This document shows positions 31,823-45,399 of a DNA stretch of 64,000 bases, one piece after another. Position numbers and translations under genes: made by a program. The notes beneath the pieces are model-generated. The model was not told where the DNA came from. It was given only the letters and a program-made list of their open reading frames with translations, and did no database searches. How positions within the stretch are numbered: the first letter of the stretch is position 1; each line of letters starts with the position of its first letter. The stretch covers positions 264,784 through 328,783 of the forward strand of contig JAFEMH010002586.1 in the NCBI GenBank assembly GCA_022495995.1, in the 5' to 3' direction. Origin of the DNA: Adenophora triphylla var. japonica (lineage: Eukaryota; Streptophyta; Magnoliopsida; Asterales; Campanulaceae).

Positions 31823-33715
31823 GCTTTTATATATAGTCATGCATGTACTGAAATAGTAAATCGAAAGACCAAAGTGTGAATACTACTTAAACATTTCGAA
31901 ATACTTCCTGAAACAAAATATTCGTAGTAGATTTAGCACTTAAAGAACTATCATCTCCACCGACAACAGTTTTTCCACCAAATAGTGTTTCACTTCTACT
32001 CGAATCAATACTTTTCAAGATATCTTTCTATAAAAAATAAAGAAAATCCACATAGTAGGCTATTCTCTCCGAAAGTATGCATGCAAACCTTTTTAAATCT
32101 CTAAAATAAATGTTCAATAATTTTTCAAATTTGCTATTTAATTAAGAGAAAATTTATTTTTTTATATTTATTTTAAAATAGAGAGAGTAAAAATAAAGGC
32201 TTGCTCGAAGAAATTGAAGCTTATAAAATAGAATCACATATCACTTTTTATAATTTTCTAAAATATTTTTTCACTTTTTTTTAACCAACCTTTTTCTCTC
32301 TCCGCTATACTAATTGGGTAATAATAAGGACACAAAATAATTACAAAAATTTGCTTACAAAATCGCAAATATAATAATTTTATTATTATTTTTAATTAGA
32401 GTGTATTGAGTCAATTACAGATGCTATCATAAATTAATTTCATTAGCAAGATTTTGTGGACAACTTTCAATCTGCCACCAAAAAATCTCATATCAGCTTC
32501 AAATAAATTATCTTCACATTTAATGATAATTTTTACTTCCAACACAAAAATAAATTTAACTTCTTCCTCATAGTCAGCCCATCACCCCTGAATTATGTCT
32601 ATAAACTAAAAACTAGAGTCATGGCTCCACCCCCCATTTAGTTTTCTCTGTTTATCGATTTTCACATTAAAAAAACCACTTTTTACTTTAAAATATTATT
32701 TATATTAGTAACCATTTTAAAAAAATGAATGCACCATTTTAAAAATTATTATTCTATATTTAAAGTTTATTTAATTTTATGATAACAAAACATTGAATGA
32801 AGTTACAAAATAAAAAAACAAAATACTCTATTTCTATAAAAAAAAACATGTCATCATAAATTAAAAAATAATGATCAAGTAATAAAAAATTTTATTTTTT
32901 AAACAAAGTAGCTAAAAATCGTAAAAAAAAAGACACACAAAACAAAGTAGCTAAGTTCAAAGACTAAAAAAGTAGCTTCCACTTTTAAGCCTAAAAATTC
33001 GCCAATTTCCAGAAATAAGTTCATTTAATGAAATTTATAATTTTCAAAGTAAGAAGGTTTTAATTAAAAAAAAATATGAAGGAAAATCTTTTGATAATAT
33101 TAGAAAATAGTTTTTTATTTCTTGAAAGATAATATTAGAAAACAGTTAATGCAGACACTTATCACAATTTTAGTTGTATGACTTTTATTGAAAATAGCAA
33201 TTATCTTCTTACCTTTTTTTTAATTAAATTATCTTCTTGCTTCAAACAAATAAATAAATGAATAAATTTCAATCATCTTATTTGCTTAAATTTGATATCA
33301 TGAACATTTTTCTTTTATTTTTTCAATCATTCATATTTATTTTTTGAAAGTAAAAATTCATATACTTTTTTTTTGAAAAAAAAAGTATTATTATTTATAG
33401 TAGTAGTGGTATTTTTTTTTAAAGCAAAATGAGATTTTCGACTATCAAGACTAATAATCCGGATCTATAAGCCTACAAACATGCATTAATAGTAATTACT
33501 ATATAACATAATGAATTTATTTTTTTAAAAAAAGTACCCAATTTTTGCCTCCAAAACTTCCCTTACCCCCCCTGGGCCCTCCTTATAGTCACCTATATTA
33601 TCTCCACACTCTTCATTTTTTTTTTAAGAAATAAAATCTTCTTCTTTTTTTGACAAAAGTAAAATTAAAAAAATGTCTAACTAATGATCATCTATCTCAA
33701 AAATATAAGAAAAGT

Positions 33716-33885
33716 AGTTATAATCTAAATATATATTCTTAAATTTTAGACTAAAAATAAAAAAAAACAAATTAAATATCCACATCTAAATTTAAAAATT
33801 ATCGTTAATACAAAAAAAATGTTATTAATAATTAGAAAAAAATAATTTAGTCTAAAATTTAAGAATATATATTTAGATTATAACT
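33716..33885. repeat. Perfect 40-bp foldback repeat
   Basis: 33716-33755 and 33846-33885 are exact reverse complements (AGTTATAATC...ACTAAA), with a 90-bp AT-rich loop. This resembles a foldback MITE; no clear target duplication is seen. Confidence 0.85.
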
Positions 33886-34424
33886 GTTTAATGAGTTTAT
33901 TAGACTAAAAATGAGGTTTTTTTTTCAAATTTTCTGAATTAAAAACAATAAATTTTAAAGCTCAATAAACAACTATATTTTAAAGAAATAATTAGAAAAC
34001 ATTCAAATATTGCAACATAGTCTAGACACCTAGCGTTGATTAATTAATGAATGTAGAATTTTTAGTTAAATGCATAAATTATGACACCACAGCTATATCC
34101 ATGACTATAAAATCAAAAACTAAACTCCATCTTCCATATGTTAATTTTTATAAATACAAATTTTAAAAATCAAATTAGAAAATAAAACATCAAAAAGATT
34201 ACAAACATAATTAAGTTAGAAGAAAAAACATAGAAATAAAGTTGAACGGACAACAATAAATCTCTATTTAGTTATAATCCTAGTGACAATCGCCACACAA
34301 GATGAGCCAACTCATTTTCATACATCGCTTCTATGCATGACACTCTATTTTTTTCTTTCTAAATTCCTCCCAAAAAACTACCAACCTTTTTTTTTTAATC
34401 GCAACATTCATCACTTAAAATATA

Positions 34425-34633
34425 CCCCCTATGTCACATAATAAATGTCGTATATGTTCAATTAAGACGAACGTTGACCAAAATATGTGAATTTTGATTA
34501 CCTTCCTACATCAATAGAAATACTATTTATAACTATTTTTAAATTTTTATGAAAATAAATAATTTAGCATTAAATATTGGTCAAAATTTAAATTAGTTAA
34601 TCATATGCAATATTTATTATGGGACAGAGGAAG
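34425..34633. mobile_element. Degenerate Stowaway-like MITE
   Basis: The ends CCCCCTATGTCACATAATAA and TTATTATGGGACAGAGGAAG are imperfect inverted repeats; TA on the left. Confidence 0.6.
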
Positions 34634-34905
34634 CAAATGTTAATATTTTTAAATATATGGAAATGTAGTACTTCATCAATCCCAAAACACATGTTAATTT
34701 TTTACTTTATAATTTTAAAGGATAAAATGATATCTTATATCGTGAAGAGTATTCTTAAAATTTAATAGTCTTTTTCATTTTTTATATTACAACACTCATC
34801 AACAACAGAAGTATTACGTATCTCTATCTCAAAATAAATATTTTTTTTATTTTTTAATGAGAAAACTATTTTTTAATTGCAAAATGAATATTTACTTTTA
34901 ATATA

Positions 34906-34995
34906 CTTTCTCCGTTATAAAATGAATGTTAATTTTTATAATTTTTATATTCCAAAATTAGTGTTTAATAACCATTCATATTGGAATGGATAGAG
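34906..34995. mobile_element. Degenerate Stowaway-like MITE relic
   Basis: CTTTCTCCGTTATAAAATG to CATATTGGAATGGATAGAG, flanked by TA on both sides; 90 bp. Confidence 0.5.
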
Positions 34996-35344
34996 TACAA
35001 ACTAATGAAAAAAAACAAATTTATCATATAAATTCTTTCTCTTTTTTTTAATATATTATTTCATTCAATAAAAACAATCTATAAATACAACAAACTTTTT
35101 TGATGTAAGGGTAATTATGGAATTTAAACAGTTCTATCTCCAAAATAATAAAACCACAATAATTATCTATAATACAATAGAGGGGGCATATAACTGCCTC
35201 TTAGCCCCTATAAGCGGTGGTCAGGATTGATTCTAAACATTTGATCTAATGGCTAGGATTAATCTCAGCGGTTACACACAACTCATACGTCACCCACGCC
35301 TTCACATCGTCACCCACGCCTTCACACTTCATCCGCCCCACCAA

Positions 35345-36030
35345 TCCTCCCTATCTCCAATCAAGATGACGAAGACGATGTCGAAGACGGGGAAATGGGT
35401 TTCTGAGCCTGAGCTGTTGTGAGTAAGGTCTGAATTGTTTTAGACCATTCGCTGTTGGTGACAACGGAAGCAGAATCGCCGGCACCGACTCCATCTTCGA
35501 TATCATCTAACAGATCTTTCTCGAGCTCCTGTAACCGATTCCTCATTTCCTTCTCTGATTTGTACCCCAGCACTTCCGTTTTCGCCTCCTAATTAGGCAA
35601 CGGGAGAGCAGAGAAATTATGCCGCCCGTTAAAACTCCCCAATGAAAAATTTTGCTGCTGTCGGAGTTGCTGAATCACGGGAATTCCGTACCGGGGTGCC
35701 CCCACAGACAACGACAGTTATTTGAAAATGACGAAAGGTCCGACGACGAAATCGAAGCGGCGGAGATTTCCATAGGAGAGAGAGGCTAGATAGGAGAATT
35801 CTACTGGTACGGTATGGACTTAACGTTCCGGAGATAATTTCCATGTTGAAACTGCTGATGGTGTAACTGCTGTTCTTGAAATTCAGCCAAAGATCTTTTC
35901 CCGATCAAAACGGGCGCCGAAATCCCAACTGTGAAGAAGAATCAAAGAGGATTTTGAAGTGTGGGTTTTCTTGAGAATTTTGAAGATTGGGATCCATATT
36001 TTGGAAATGGAGGTTGTTGGGGGATGAGGG
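35345..36030 (-). pseudogene. GRAS (SCL8-like) gene fragment
   Basis: The minus strand encodes, in several frames, an N-terminal region like a SCARECROW-like GRAS factor: start near MDPNLQNSQENPHF (about 35993), later KEMRNRLQELEKDLLDD and SVVTNSEWSKTIQTLL (35573-35400), then a Ser-rich tail. The GRAS domain proper is absent. Assignment is from memory of the conserved LQELEKxLLDD and NSEWSETIQ motifs. It is broken by several frameshifts, a captured fragment. The flanking part to 36900 shows nothing recognisable. Confidence 0.5.
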
Positions 36031-36948
36031 TTTGCAGATTAAGATGAAGAAGGAAGTGCAACAAAGAGGGGGGAGAGATTTGAGAAACTTCAATCGTATT
36101 TGTTTGTTTGTTTTTTTTATAAAATTTTGTAATTCTATTTTTTGTGTTAGTTACAAATAAAAACTTGAAGCAGATAGTAATATTTTTGATATTTTAATTT
36201 TTTTTTATCTCTTTCATCAGATTTATGTATTTGTGTGTTTCTAAATGAAAGTTTATTCGACTTTCCAATATGATGTAGAAGCACAAACTGCTACTGGGAG
36301 CAACATCCACCAGCACCTTAACGCATGCATGTTGGTTCGCAAAAGTTGGAACATTCAGTCAATGAAAGAGCAAGAGTTGTGAGCATTATTTGTTTGGTTA
36401 TTTATCTTTAGTTAATATTTTAAAAATATAACTATTTTCTGTATAGTCATCTGTCCAAGGGTTGTGGAGATTGTGCAACCAAAGAAAGTAGGTGGTGGTA
36501 GTGGTAGTAAGGCGCCAAGGGTGACAGTGACGGTGGGGACTATGAGTAGGAGAAAGGGAAGAATGTTTGGTTAGTGGTTATTTATTTGTTATGGGACTTC
36601 CCTCTCTAAGCGTATGGAGAATTATATATAGTGTTCTGAACCACCATTGGCATTCAATACACAAATGCATGGTGTTTGTTTTGGTTGGACAAAGAATTGT
36701 GATTCCCCTTCAATTCCTTCCCCAGGTGCTATATTCTTTTTACCTTTTATGTATTTAGTACATAAATGATATTTGTTTTGGTTGTATAGAAAATGGTAAC
36801 TCCCATTATGAAGCCACTCTGTCTGGCATTCATCTCTGGCTTTTTGCATACTTCATTGGGTACGTTTGTCATCATCTACTGTAATAAATAATTATTCAGT
36901 GATTTTACTTTTCTTTTGATTTATGTATTTATCAATAATTAATTTGTA

Positions 36949-37060
36949 CTACCTTTGTCCTAAAAGAATGACACTTTTTTATTTTATTTTTTTATTTGCT
37001 CTCTATCAAAATCAATTTTTTTTTTATAAAAAATGATTATTTATTTTGAGACGGAGGGAA
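36949..37060. mobile_element. Short Stowaway-like MITE
   Basis: CTACCTTTGTCCTAAAAG to TTTTGAGACGGAGGGAA with TA on both sides; 112 bp. Confidence 0.65.
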
Positions 37061-37128
37061 TACTTTTTAGTTTTCAAATGATGTTGTAATGAGTAGGTAT
37101 TTGGCCTAAGTTTTGTTATCTATATTCA

Positions 37129-39562
37129 TCTATAATACAATAGAGGAATGAAATAACTGCCTCTTAGCCTTGGATAAGTGGTGGCTCAGATTCATTCTTG
37201 AAAAGTTGATCCAACGGCCCAAATTGATCCCTCCCTTCTTCAATTCAAACGCCCATAACTTCCCTTACGTTTCTCCTTCTTCTCTTTCACACCTTTAATT
37301 CTCAGAAAGAATCCCCAAATCCAATTTCCAATCGTCATCTCCAATCGATCGGATCAAATTTCGCAACATACCCTCTTTCTCCCTCGAACCTTTTTTTCCC
37401 TAATGCATGGACATTTGGGATCCAATTCAAAATTAGGGCACCAATTACACTATCTCGAATTCAATTGATGCTTACAAACGGCCTTGAAGGATGTAATTTA
37501 CCGGGAGAAATTTTGACAAAGCCCTATCATCATTCAATCTTTCCTCCTCCTGCACTTAATTTTTGATTTTCTAGGGTTTGTTTGGAAGACAGTGTACGCA
37601 TGAAGGGCCCGTTAGATCGAACGAAAGTTGTGCTCCGGCACTTGCCCCCTACGATTTCTCAGTCGGCGCTCATGGAGCAAATTCACGCCCGTTTTGCCGC
37701 TCGATACAACTGGTTTTGCTTTCGCCCTGGCAAGAACAGGTTAGGGTTCTTGCATATGTTATTGGACTTGAAGCTTGCTTAAATGCTTGAATAGGTTTTG
37801 TTATACTGTTTCTATCGGGTGAAAATACTATTTCTTCGTGTATAGTGTGGGATTTGGGTGGGATTTTGAACTTGATTTTTGGAGTCTCTTTATGATGATT
37901 TTGGATTTTGGTACTCGATGATTAACATGTCAATTTTTTTGCTTTTAACTACACTGCATTTTTCTTTCCAAAATCATATCTCCATCTCAAATCCAGCAAC
38001 ATTGCAACATAATCGATGTTGCCGTTCTGTTTAAGAGGTAAACATGCTTTCTTCCCCTTTTCAAATTTATCCTTCAAGAAAACCCTTGGTGTATCACATC
38101 CAATTTTAGGGATTCTCAAACTCCCTCCCTTCTCCTAACCCCATTTGCGCATTGACATTCAAATAAAGAGAAGAGTCTCCAGTGGGGGTTTTAAATGCGC
38201 TCAATTTTTTTTACAGGTGTAGCGGCTATGGTGCGAGTGTTGGCGGAGAGATGATGCGAGTCTGCGTTCAAACACGAGGTCAATATTTATATTTATTTAT
38301 CCAATATTATTTTATGTCCTTCTGTTTTCATTGTCGATCAATGAAAAACTTTGTGTTTTACGGACCTAGGGCTGATTACTTAAGGATTTTCAATTAATTT
38401 GTTGGATTTTGCATTTACTGTTTCTCTTTCACGTCTTATTTGCCTTCTCTGAAAAGTGATATTATATCCATGAAAATAATGGAAGAGAAATGGGAGGGTT
38501 TTAGTATAATTTTAAGTCACCATCCTCGCCCCTCTCATCAATTTCCTATTATTGATTCCCGTTTCATTGTTTTCTCTTCTTGAATTGAGATATTGATTAT
38601 GTTCCATCTTTTTCTCTCCTTGAAACAACATCAACATAACATGTTGCCCTCTCCACCTATCGGAAACCTCTCCTCAACTCAGGTACCCGTCTCTATCCCC
38701 ATCTTTCTCCCTCCCTATTTGCGTACTCTGTTGTCAACCATATGGCTAATGATTACATTTTGAAGGATCTGGTTGAATTGGTATGCTAACTCATGTCTGA
38801 TTTTTTTTGCTGGTTCTAATAACTTTCTTTTAAATTAGAGATTTGTCATTCATTTTTGGTAGAAATTTAGAATTAGGTCTGCGTAAACTTAGGATTTGTT
38901 TGTTTGGCCGCTCAATTCAAAGATATTGAACGGGACATGTAAGTGTGATTTCGTTGTTGAAGCCTGAAGTTATTTTCATGGAAAACATGTTGTTCCTCTT
39001 TTACCCCACTCTTTTGTGTGTTTCATATTACTGGGATTCCACAAATTGGTTTAAGATAATTTTTATTGATTTGCTGAAAATTTTGCTTGATTTGAATTCA
39101 TATATTGAGTGAATCGTAGTAATTTAAACCATGCTTTGAGGAGGATGTGCAGATTGTAACTTGGATTGAGGAAACATTACAAAATTTATGGTTCAATGGA
39201 GAAGAAAAAAGCCATGACTGGAGTTTGAAGTGGAGGCAGAGAAATTCTTCATAAGATTAAGTCTCTCTCTCACCTATTCTTTTTAGATTGTAATCATTTT
39301 GTTCTTATGTACGTGAAATGGGTTTATCAGTTTCAAAACTATGTCAATGGTTATTGCGATACAATAGTTACTTTTATCTCGATTTTTAATGCTTCTAATC
39401 TTCACTTTTTTCCTTTATGATATATTTATATTTTAATTATCCTTTACGCCCTCTTTCTTGAGCCATAATTATAGCGTCTCCATTTTTATGCGATTTCATT
39501 ATCCCTGTTTCTACTACTAAATGTATTGTTACCGTGCCATTGGCACGGGCTTTGAGTACTAG
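37129..39562 (+). mobile_element. Non-autonomous Helitron carrying UPF3 exon 1
   Basis: 5' end A|TCTATAATACAATAGAGG at 37129. The 3' end is hairpin CCGTGCC-ATT-GGCACGG (39532-39548), then GCTTTGAGTA and CTAG|T at 39559-39563. Insertion between A and T without duplication fits Helitrons. There is no Rep/helicase. Length is 2434 bp. Besides the UPF3 piece, 37800-39500 looks like leader/intron DNA without recognisable coding sequence. Confidence 0.88.
37600..37739 (+). pseudogene. UPF3: UPF3 (Smg-4/UPF3) first exon, captured
   Basis: ATG 37600 opens MKGPLDRTKVVLRHLPPTIS and continues with LMEQIHARFAARYNW, ending RPGKN at a CAG|GTTAGG donor at 37739. This is the start of the Smg-4/UPF3 domain of the nonsense-mediated decay factor UPF3, which bridges the exon-junction complex and UPF2. 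No other exons follow; intron-like sequence runs on. The preceding 200 bp resembles its 5' UTR. A transcript could be chimeric, but this is only 47 codons. Confidence 0.8.
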
Positions 39563-40235
39563 TTTTTAACTAAAATTTAGTTGAAAAACAATCGCCATTA
39601 TGGTTCAAATGGAGTAAATAAATAAAAAAAAGGTAGAGTGACCGAAAAGTTTTAAAAAAGTATCATAATGTTCGAGAAGTTCCTTCACCATGTTGTATTA
39701 TAGATGCAGTATTATATTACATATGAGTGAATATAATAATATTGCATGCAGTATTATATATTACTGCATAAGAACTTTTAGGTCATTTCAATTTAATGAG
39801 GAACTTGAGGGAAAGTGATTTGTTCCAAAAGGAATTTACGGGTCAAATTCCCTAAAAAAAAATCTCCAATTCTAAAATCTCAAAACAAGTATCAAATATT
39901 AAACATTAGCAATCTCATCTTATTAGGTGTATTATAATTTGATCTATGTAATTATGTAAATAAATTTAATTTAGCTCATTTATATTCAACATATTTTTTC
40001 AATTTATGTAAATGTAATTACAAGAGAAAGAGACACATTACGAATAAAATTATAAAATTTATGTCTAAAGATTTTTCCAAAAAATCTGTCATATTTATTG
40101 AATTATTTTTTAATTAATTTGTCAAATTTATGTATTTGTACATCTAATAATAATGCACAGGTGTATAAAAAGTCAAATAAAAAAACGCATTTTTTTGTAA
40201 GTTAAAAAAAATGTGCTTTGTTTCCCCCACTAGTG

Positions 40236-40640
40236 ACTGTGTTAGTATAAAAAATGTCAATATAAAGAGTGTCAGTGAATATATTATTAAGTATCAGTAT
40301 AAAAAAATGTCAGTCCTAGTATAACAAAATGTCACTGTACAGAGTGCCATTGTATTTATTATTAAATGACAGTGTAAAAAGTGTCAGTATAAAAAAATGT
40401 CAGTGTAAATAGTATCAGTGCATGTATAATTAAATGTCAATGTAAAAAAGTGTCAGCTTTAGTGTAAAAAAGTGTCAGTATTAGTATAAAAAATATCAGT
40501 GTGAAAAGTGTCAATGCATTATTAAGTGCCAGTATAAAAGAGTACTAATGTATGATAAAAAGTGCCAGTGCTAGTAAAAAAAAGTGTTAATAAAAAAAGT
40601 GTAATCACATGTATTATTAAATGATAGTGTAAAAATAATT
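40236..40640 (+). repeat. Minisatellite, core AGTGTCAGTATAAAAA
   Basis: About 20-25-bp degenerate units, with TGTCAGT and TGCCAGT variants, between AT-rich spacers. No ORF. Confidence 0.7.
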
Positions 40641-41309
40641 TATTTTAAGCTTAAAAAATTGCCAAAAACTTATAAAAAACGCGTTTTTTAGGAGCTTAAC
40701 AAAAAACGTGTTTTTATTCCACATCATCTAAGAACGAACGACCCAATCTCTCTCTCTCTCTACTCGCAGTCTCTCTCTCTAAACGCAAATTCGTTCTTCA
40801 TCTTCCCCACTAACCCAATCGCCGGCGACCCATTCCCTTTCAATTCTCCTCACCGTTCTACCTCCCTCTACCTCAATCTCCTTCACCGATCTCGCTCTCT
40901 ACCCTAAATCAACAGCCCACCGCCGTTCCCTGGTCTCCACCCAAAACAACGACCGTCTTCCTCACCAACCCATTCGCCGGCAAGCTCAAGTCCAACCCCA
41001 ACCTCCATCACCGTTCCATATCTCTCAACCTCCAATCTCAATCCCTCTCAGCCAAGCATCAAGCAGTTGGCCATGGCGAAATTCTCCACCTCTGTATCGT
41101 CATCTCTGCTTCTCTTCATCAATGCCGCCATGAATCGATTGATCAACAATTGAAACAATTGAATCTGAATGTGTATGATCAATTTTCGCTGTAAGTGGAT
41201 ATGGAATTTTTGGGTTTGAAATTGGAATTTTGGCAGTAAGTTGGCTGTTAATCTGATGGGTAGCCATTGGTATTGATTTTTGGCTTTGAATGATTTTGGC
41301 TTTGTTAGA
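40641..41309. other. Gene-5'-UTR-like interval, no gene recognised
   Basis: CT-rich and C-rich (40750-41080), like a plant 5' UTR or a captured leader, preceded by palindromic AAAAAACGCGTTTTTT at 40675. No coding similarity is seen on either strand. Confidence 0.4.
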
Positions 41310-41880
41310 TGCCAGTGCATTAGTTTTGAAGTGCCAGTATATGTTTTTATGAGTGCCAGTGTTTGTGTTTTTTGAGAGCCATCAGACAATTCATGTATTT
41401 TTCAATGCCAGTTCATGTAATTTTGAATGTCAGTTTATGTAATTTTGAATGCCAGTTCATGTATTTTTGAATGACAGTTCATGTAATTTTGAATGCCATG
41501 TATTTTTGAATGCCATGTATTTTTGAATGCCAGTTCATGTAATTTTGAATGCCAATCCATATTTTTTTGAATGCCAGTTCATGTTTTTTTGAATATCAGC
41601 AAAAATAATTATCAGTGTTTTTGAGTGCCAGTATATGCATTTTTGAGTGCCAGTAAATGTGTTTTCAAATGCCAGTCCATGTATTTTTGAATGCCAGTGC
41701 TTGTATTTTTGAGAGCCAGCAAAAATATTAGTGTAACAAAGTGCCAGTGTTAGTGTAACAGAGTGCGAGTGTGAAGAGTGCCAGTTCATGTATATAAAAG
41801 TGCCCGTGTAAAAAGTGTCAGTTTCATGTTTATAAAATGCCAGTATGAAATCACTGGTCATTTGTAATATTAACACTGGC
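41310..41880 (+). repeat. Minisatellite, core TTTTTGAATGCCAGTTCATGTA
   Basis: About 20-22-bp tandem units (41390-41720 clearest) with diverged edges that grade into the AGTGCCAGT units of the first array. The antisense translation gives a WHSK-type repeat that is only a by-product. Confidence 0.8.
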
Positions 41881-42009
41881 ATTTATCATGGTTGTCAGTA
41901 ATTACAAAAATGCCACCGTTTATTTTGAACAGCGCTTTGGAAAACACGTTTTTCCTTATCTTAAGAAAAAACTAGGTTTTTATAAGACCAACTCTAAAAA
42001 ATTTTAATA

Positions 42010-42287
42010 CTCCCTCCGTCCCAATAGTAGCTTTCCATTTTGCCATTTTGGGTGTCCCGTTAATAGCTTCCACTTTCCTTTTTTGGCAAAGAAATCTTTA
42101 CTATTCCCTCCACTCATTCTCTCTCCTACATTATTTTAATACTCACAACACCATTATAATTTACTATTCCCTCCACTCATTCTCTCTCCTATTTTCAAAT
42201 TACACTCACAACATTTTTACTTCCCCCTCATTTTCTTAATTTGCGTGCAATCCAAAAATTAAGCAGCTACTATTGGGACTGAGGGAG
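42010..42287. mobile_element. Stowaway-like MITE, TA target duplication
   Basis: CTCCCTCCGTCCCAATAGTA and TACTATTGGGACTGAGGGAG are inverted ends with TA on both sides (42008-42009, 42288-42289); 278 bp. Confidence 0.9.
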
Positions 42288-42739
42288 TATTTTATAACAT
42301 CAACTCGTATAAAAATAGTTGTCTAAATAAAAGAGGTCCTTTTTTTTAAGGGTTAATTACCATTTAGGGCCTGAGGTCGTATACATGTTCTCGCGCGGAG
42401 GCCTGTTATAGTTTCCTTTTCAATTTAGGGTCTGTCATTAAAAAAGTTAGCCGGTTAAGGGCTATTTGACGAAATTCGTTGAAAAACTTGTTAAAGTCTA
42501 ACGGATTGGACCAAACTGAAGTTAATTTCATATTCAGGGAGTTAAATGTAATTTCATAAAATAAAAGGACTAAAAATAATTTTTTTTTTAAATATTAAAT
42601 AATCACATTTTAAAACAAAATAAAGAAAAAATTATAAAAAATTAGAATTAAATAATCACATTTATAAATTTATAAATTATAAATTTATCAATTATTATGT
42701 AAAATAATAAATTCATTTATGAAAAAATATACTAACAAC

Positions 42740-43287
<548 letters not shown>

Positions 43288-45399
43288 TGAACCCTCCAAA
43301 AATTTAGATAAAAAACCTTCTAAAAAATTAGATGAACAATTTCAAAACCCTTTTGCAAAAAACAAAGGAATAAAGATAAACACTAGAGAAAATACGGAAA
43401 CAGAAACATCCTCTTCAACAGAAGAAGACACAGAAGGAAGTTTATATGCAATAAATAAAGTTAGGTTCCAAAAATGGTATGTCACCATAAAAATGACCAT
43501 AGGAACCTTCCAATATGAAGGAATAGTCATGCTAGACTCAGGGGCAGATCTAAACTGTATAGAGCAAGGTATAATACCCTCTAAATATTTTATTAAAACA
43601 AAACAAAACCTCTCAGCAGCAAACTCTTCCTTATTAAAAGTTAAATATAAAATACCAGAAGCTCACATATGTAATAATAACATTTGTTTTAAAACAAGTT
43701 TAATACTTGTAAAAGATCTAAATACAAGAGTAATATTAGGAAATCCTTTCCTACAAATGTTATATCCCTTTAAAGTATCCAAACAAGGAGTAGAAACAAA
43801 AATATTAGGACAAAAAATAATATTTAAATTCATATATCCAGTTTCTACCCATGATGTTAACAATGTACAAAAAGAAAACATAACAAAAATAAACTCATTA
43901 AAAAAAACAAATTGAATTCTTAAAAGAAGACTTACATAATACAAAGTTAGAAGAAAAATTGCAATCAAAAGAATGCAAAATTAAAATAGAAAAGATATTA
44001 GAAAAATTTGAGAAAACCTTATGTTCGACCTCCCACAGCTTTTGGGAAAGAAAGAAACATGTCATAACATTACCATATGAAAAAGAATTTAATGAAAGGA
44101 TGATTCCAACTAAAGCAAGACCAATCCAAATGAACCAAGAATTACTAGAATATTGTAAGAAAGAAATAAAAGAATTATTAGATAAAAAATTAATAAGGAA
44201 AAGCAAATCACCATGGTCATGCTGCTTTCTATGTCACAAAAAATGCGAGATTGAGAGAGGAGCTCCAAGGTTAGTGATAAATTATAAACCATTAAACATG
44301 ACCTTAAAATGGATTAGGTATCCAATCCCTAATAAACAAGATTTATTAAAAAGGCGCATAATGCATCAATATTTTCAAAATTTGATATGAAATCGGGATT
44401 TTGGCAAATCCAAATAGCGTAACAAGATAGATACAAAACAAAGCATTCACGTACCATTTGGACAATACGAATGGAATGTAATGCCATTTGGATTAAAAAA
44501 TGCACCAAGCGAATTTCAAAAAATCATGAATGAAATATTTAACCCTTACACATTTATTATAGTTTACATAGATGATGTTTTAGTTTTTAGTAAAGATTTA
44601 AGCCAACATGAAAAACATCTAAACATATTTTACAAAACAATGATAAAAAATGGACTGGTTTTATCCAAACCTAAGATAAAGTTATATCAAACAAAAATAA
44701 GGTTCTTAGGTCATGAAATAACCAATAACACAATAATACCTATCCAAAGATCAATAGACTTTGCGGACAAATTTCCAGATTGAAATAAAAGACAAAACTC
44801 AATTACAAAGGTTTTTAGGATCGTTAAACTACATAGCTGATTTTCTTCCAAAGATAAGACAAATCTGCAAACCTCTCTATGACAGATTAAAGAAAAATCC
44901 AAAACCTTGGACAAAAGAACACACTAATGTAATAAAACAAATTAAGTTATATGTAAAACAATTACCCTGTTTAACAATATGTGATCCAAACGCACCAAAA
45001 ATAGTATCTACAGACGCTTCAGACATAGGATATGGAGGAATATTAACTCAAGAAATTAATGGAAAAATCCATATAATAAGGTATTATTCAGGAATATGGA
45101 ATGAAACTCAATCTAAATATTCCACAATAAAAAAGGAAATCCTTTCCATAGTATTATGCATAACAAAATTTCAAGACGACTTACTTAATCAAAAATTCAC
45201 TGTCAAAGTAGATTGTAAAGCCGCTAAAGATGTTCTACAAAAAGACGTAAAAAATTTAGCTGCAAAACAAATATTTGCCAGATGGCAAGCATTATTATCT
45301 ATCTTTGATTTTGAAATAATTCATATTGCTGGAAAAGATAACTCCATTCCAGACTTCCTAACAAGAGAATTCTCACAAGGAAACCATGGAAATTCCTAA
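43288..45399 (+). pseudogene. Viral polyprotein 3' part: protease, reverse transcriptase, RNase H (copy 1)
   Basis: MP and most of CP are missing. The protease segment has DSGADLN near 43535 and LGNPFL further on; the frame is lost in a poly-A run near 43910. RT follows in pieces (43959-44390, 44481-44783) with the catalytic YIDD at 44565-44576. The RNase H part (44761-45399) is open, with STDASDIGYGG, KKEILSIV, VDCKAA and AGKDNSIPDF, i.e. the usual acidic residues. In a live caulimovirid these would process the polyprotein and copy the pregenomic RNA. Frameshifts near 43910, 44370-44450 and 44780 disable it. Confidence 0.85.

Larger units (their letters stand above)
31823..35165. other. AT-rich gene-free interval
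   Basis: No coding similarity in 3.3 kb. It holds a 40-bp foldback, two degenerate MITEs and A/T homopolymers. It is probably the body of the minus-strand Helitron plus older insertions. Confidence 0.5.
35166..37128 (+). mobile_element. Helitron-like segment with its own 5' end
   Basis: A|TCTATAATACAATAGAGG at 35166 is nearly identical to the 5' end of the Helitron at 37129, with matching sequence continuing about 60 bp (AACTGCCTCTTAGCC). No separate 3' end (hairpin plus CTRR) is seen before 37129. Either it shares the terminus at 39562 or its own end is lost. It carries a GRAS-like fragment. Confidence 0.65.

Noticed and set aside
41535..41882. 115-codon antisense frame with WHSK repeats
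   Set aside because: By-product of the 20-22-bp minisatellite on the other strand.
42340..42590. TIR-like sequence (AATTACCATTTAGGGCCTGAGG) resembling a Mutator end
   Set aside because: No second end or target duplication found in the window.
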